44,209 bases of DNA. Origin: an uncultured Spirochaetaceae bacterium (GTDB lineage: Bacteria > Spirochaetota > Spirochaetia > Sphaerochaetales > Sphaerochaetaceae). Below, in pieces: positions 43,004 through 44,209 of the stretch. The DNA lies in the NCBI GenBank assembly GCA_944389155.1, contig CALXLI010000091.1, positions 1 to 44,209 of the forward strand, read 5' to 3'. Below the pieces are notes generated by a model that did no database searches, was not told where the DNA came from, and was given only the letters and a program-made list of their open reading frames with translations. Position 1 is the stretch's first letter. Every line of letters begins with the position of its first letter. A program made the position numbers and the translations under genes.

Positions 43004-44209
43004 GCAAGAAGAATCTTCCCCTTCCTGAAAGCGTTTTGAAGGAGTTTGCAGATAGGGTCCCTACCCCGTTTCATATCTATGACGGAATGGCAATCAGAGA
43101 GAATGCAAAGGAGATGATGAGAGCATTCTCATGGTCAGATGATTTCATAAACTACTTTGCAGTGAAGGCCTTGCCGAACGTGAACGTAGTCAGGCTTCTT
43201 GCAGAATGCGGCTTTGGTGCGGATTGCTCATCGCTTCCAGAGCTCTACATCGCAAAGGAAGCAGGAATCCCTGGTGAGAAGATAATGTTCTCGTCAAACG
43301 ACACACCTGATGAGGAATTTGAAGAAGCAGCAAGACTTGGGGCAATACTCAACCTTGACGATGAATCCTATATAGACGACGTAATCAGGGTATGCGGAAG
43401 GCTTCCAGAGACTTTGTCATTCCGCTACAACCCAGGGCTTGAAAGAACAGGAAATGCAATAATAGGCAATCCAGTGGAGGCAAAATACGGCGTAACACAT
43501 GCCCAGATAATAAACTGTTACAGAAAAGCAAAAGCGAATGGAGTCAGGCACTTCATGCTCCATACTATGGTTGCATCCAACGAGCTCAATGAAGATTATA
43601 TCGTCGAAACATTCAGGATGCTCTTCTCCCTTGTTGCCGAGCTGAAGGAAAAGGCAGATGTTGATATCGAGAGAATCGATGCTGGCGGTGGCATAGGAAT
43701 ACCATACAGAGAAGAAGATGAGGCCATCTCATTCCAGCATCTTTCAGAACGCATACACGAACTTTACCAGACGATGATAGTCGAAAAAGGGCTGAAGAGC
43801 GTAAAGCTTTCATTTGAATGCGGAAGATGCATAACAGGACCATATGGCTGGCTTATATCACGTGTAAGGCATGTTGAACGGAAATACAAGGACTATGTAG
43901 GTCTTGATGCATGCATGGCTGATCTCATGCGCCCTGCGCTCTATGGTGCTTACCATCACATAACGGTAGTGAATAAGAAAGATAGACCAAGAGATCACGT
44001 ATATGACGTAGTTGGATCGCTATGTGAGAACAATGACAAGTTCGCAATAGACAGAGCGCTTCCTGAAATAGAGAAAGGAGATCTTGTAGCAATACATGAC
44101 ACAGGCGCGCATGGCCACTCAATGGGGTTCAACTACAATGCAAAGCTCAGGCATGCGGAGTATCTTATCGAAGATGATGGGATATACTGCATAAGACGGG
44201 CTGAGACAT
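43000..44209 (+). CDS. lysA: diaminopimelate decarboxylase, 3'-partial
   Basis: 403 codons are open to the window end. PLP Lys is in YFAVKALPN, then FGADCSSLPEL, HFMLHTM, DAGGGIGIPY, FECGRCITGPYG and CENNDKFAIDR with the substrate Cys, and HDTGAHGHSMGFNYN. It removes CO2 from meso-DAP to give lysine. Usual length is about 400-430, so little is missing. A DAP epimerase is not in the window. Confidence 0.92.
   Translation, partial: MSKKNLPLPESVLKEFADRVPTPFHIYDGMAIRENAKEMMRAFSWSDDFINYFAVKALPNVNVVRLLAECGFGADCSSLPELYIAKEAGIPGEKIMFSSNDTPDEEFEEAARLGAILNLDDESYIDDVIRVCGRLPETLSFRYNPGLERTGNAIIGNPVEAKYGVTHAQIINCYRKAKANGVRHFMLHTMVASNELNEDYIVETFRMLFSLVAELKEKADVDIERIDAGGGIGIPYREEDEAISFQHLSERIHELYQTMIVEKGLKSVKLSFECGRCITGPYGWLISRVRHVERKYKDYVGLDACMADLMRPALYGAYHHITVVNKKDRPRDHVYDVVGSLCENNDKFAIDRALPEIEKGDLVAIHDTGAHGHSMGFNYNAKLRHAEYLIEDDGIYCIRRAET

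Noticed and set aside
1-44209. CRISPR arrays, insertion sequences, phage genes, rRNA genes
   Set aside because: None seen on reading: no regularly spaced repeats, transposase or integrase motifs, or rRNA signatures.

Overview
The window looks like chromosomal DNA of a spirochaete, probably a host-associated relative of Sphaerochaeta or Treponema. This is inferred from gene content: the LL-diaminopimelate aminotransferase route to lysine, TrpX-type binding proteins without a lipobox cysteine but with 'AGG(A)'-type signal-peptide ends, a membrane-anchored LuxR regulator, patatin and porin-like outer-membrane proteins, and a poly-G tract in a lipoprotein gene. Coding density is high, with many ATGA overlaps. 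At least nine genes start about 6-8 nt after a -10 box and have no Shine-Dalgarno sequence, so they may be leaderless.

Layout. 1-1590 (minus) is a large InlB-repeat lipoprotein whose reading frame is broken by a run of nine G in the signal peptide; a decayed porin end lies just upstream. 1778-5437 (minus) is a tight four-gene unit: an AbiLi/RloA-like ATPase, an RloB protein, a membrane LuxR regulator and an alpha/beta hydrolase. 5655-8136 (minus) holds a PdxA-like protein missing most metal ligands, a lipoprotein and a small unknown protein. 8182-14533 (mostly plus) holds two paralogous TrpX-like binding proteins, their permease and ATPase, and a MATE exporter; a sugar isomerase gene lies backwards between the two binding proteins. 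14626-23629 holds a PpiD/SurA-like chaperone, a DUF2804 protein, a DEAD-box helicase, UDP-galactopyranose mutase, TrpR, cardiolipin synthase, QueH and a TPR protein. 23626-25620 (minus) is an outer-membrane patatin. 25729-25810 is tRNA-Leu(CAA).

Between the tRNA and about 36.4 kb is a visibly AT-richer block: a 12-gene minus-strand operon resembling the uncharacterised E. coli sgc operon (SgcQ/BtpA, SgcX/M42 peptidase, SgcE/epimerase, SgcR/DeoR). Here the sgc phosphotransferase genes are replaced by a complete NitT/TauT-type ABC importer with two permeases and two ATPases, and a split transketolase and a xylose-isomerase-like enzyme are added. The two ATPases have complementary defects that leave one canonical and one degenerate ATP site. 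A cluster of inverted repeats sits in front of the operon. This is the best candidate for an undescribed system in the window.

Beyond the operon come butyrate kinase, a GtrA protein, a small secreted protein and a Cof-type phosphatase. The window ends in the lysine operon dapB-dapA-dapL-lysA, with lysA running off the end.
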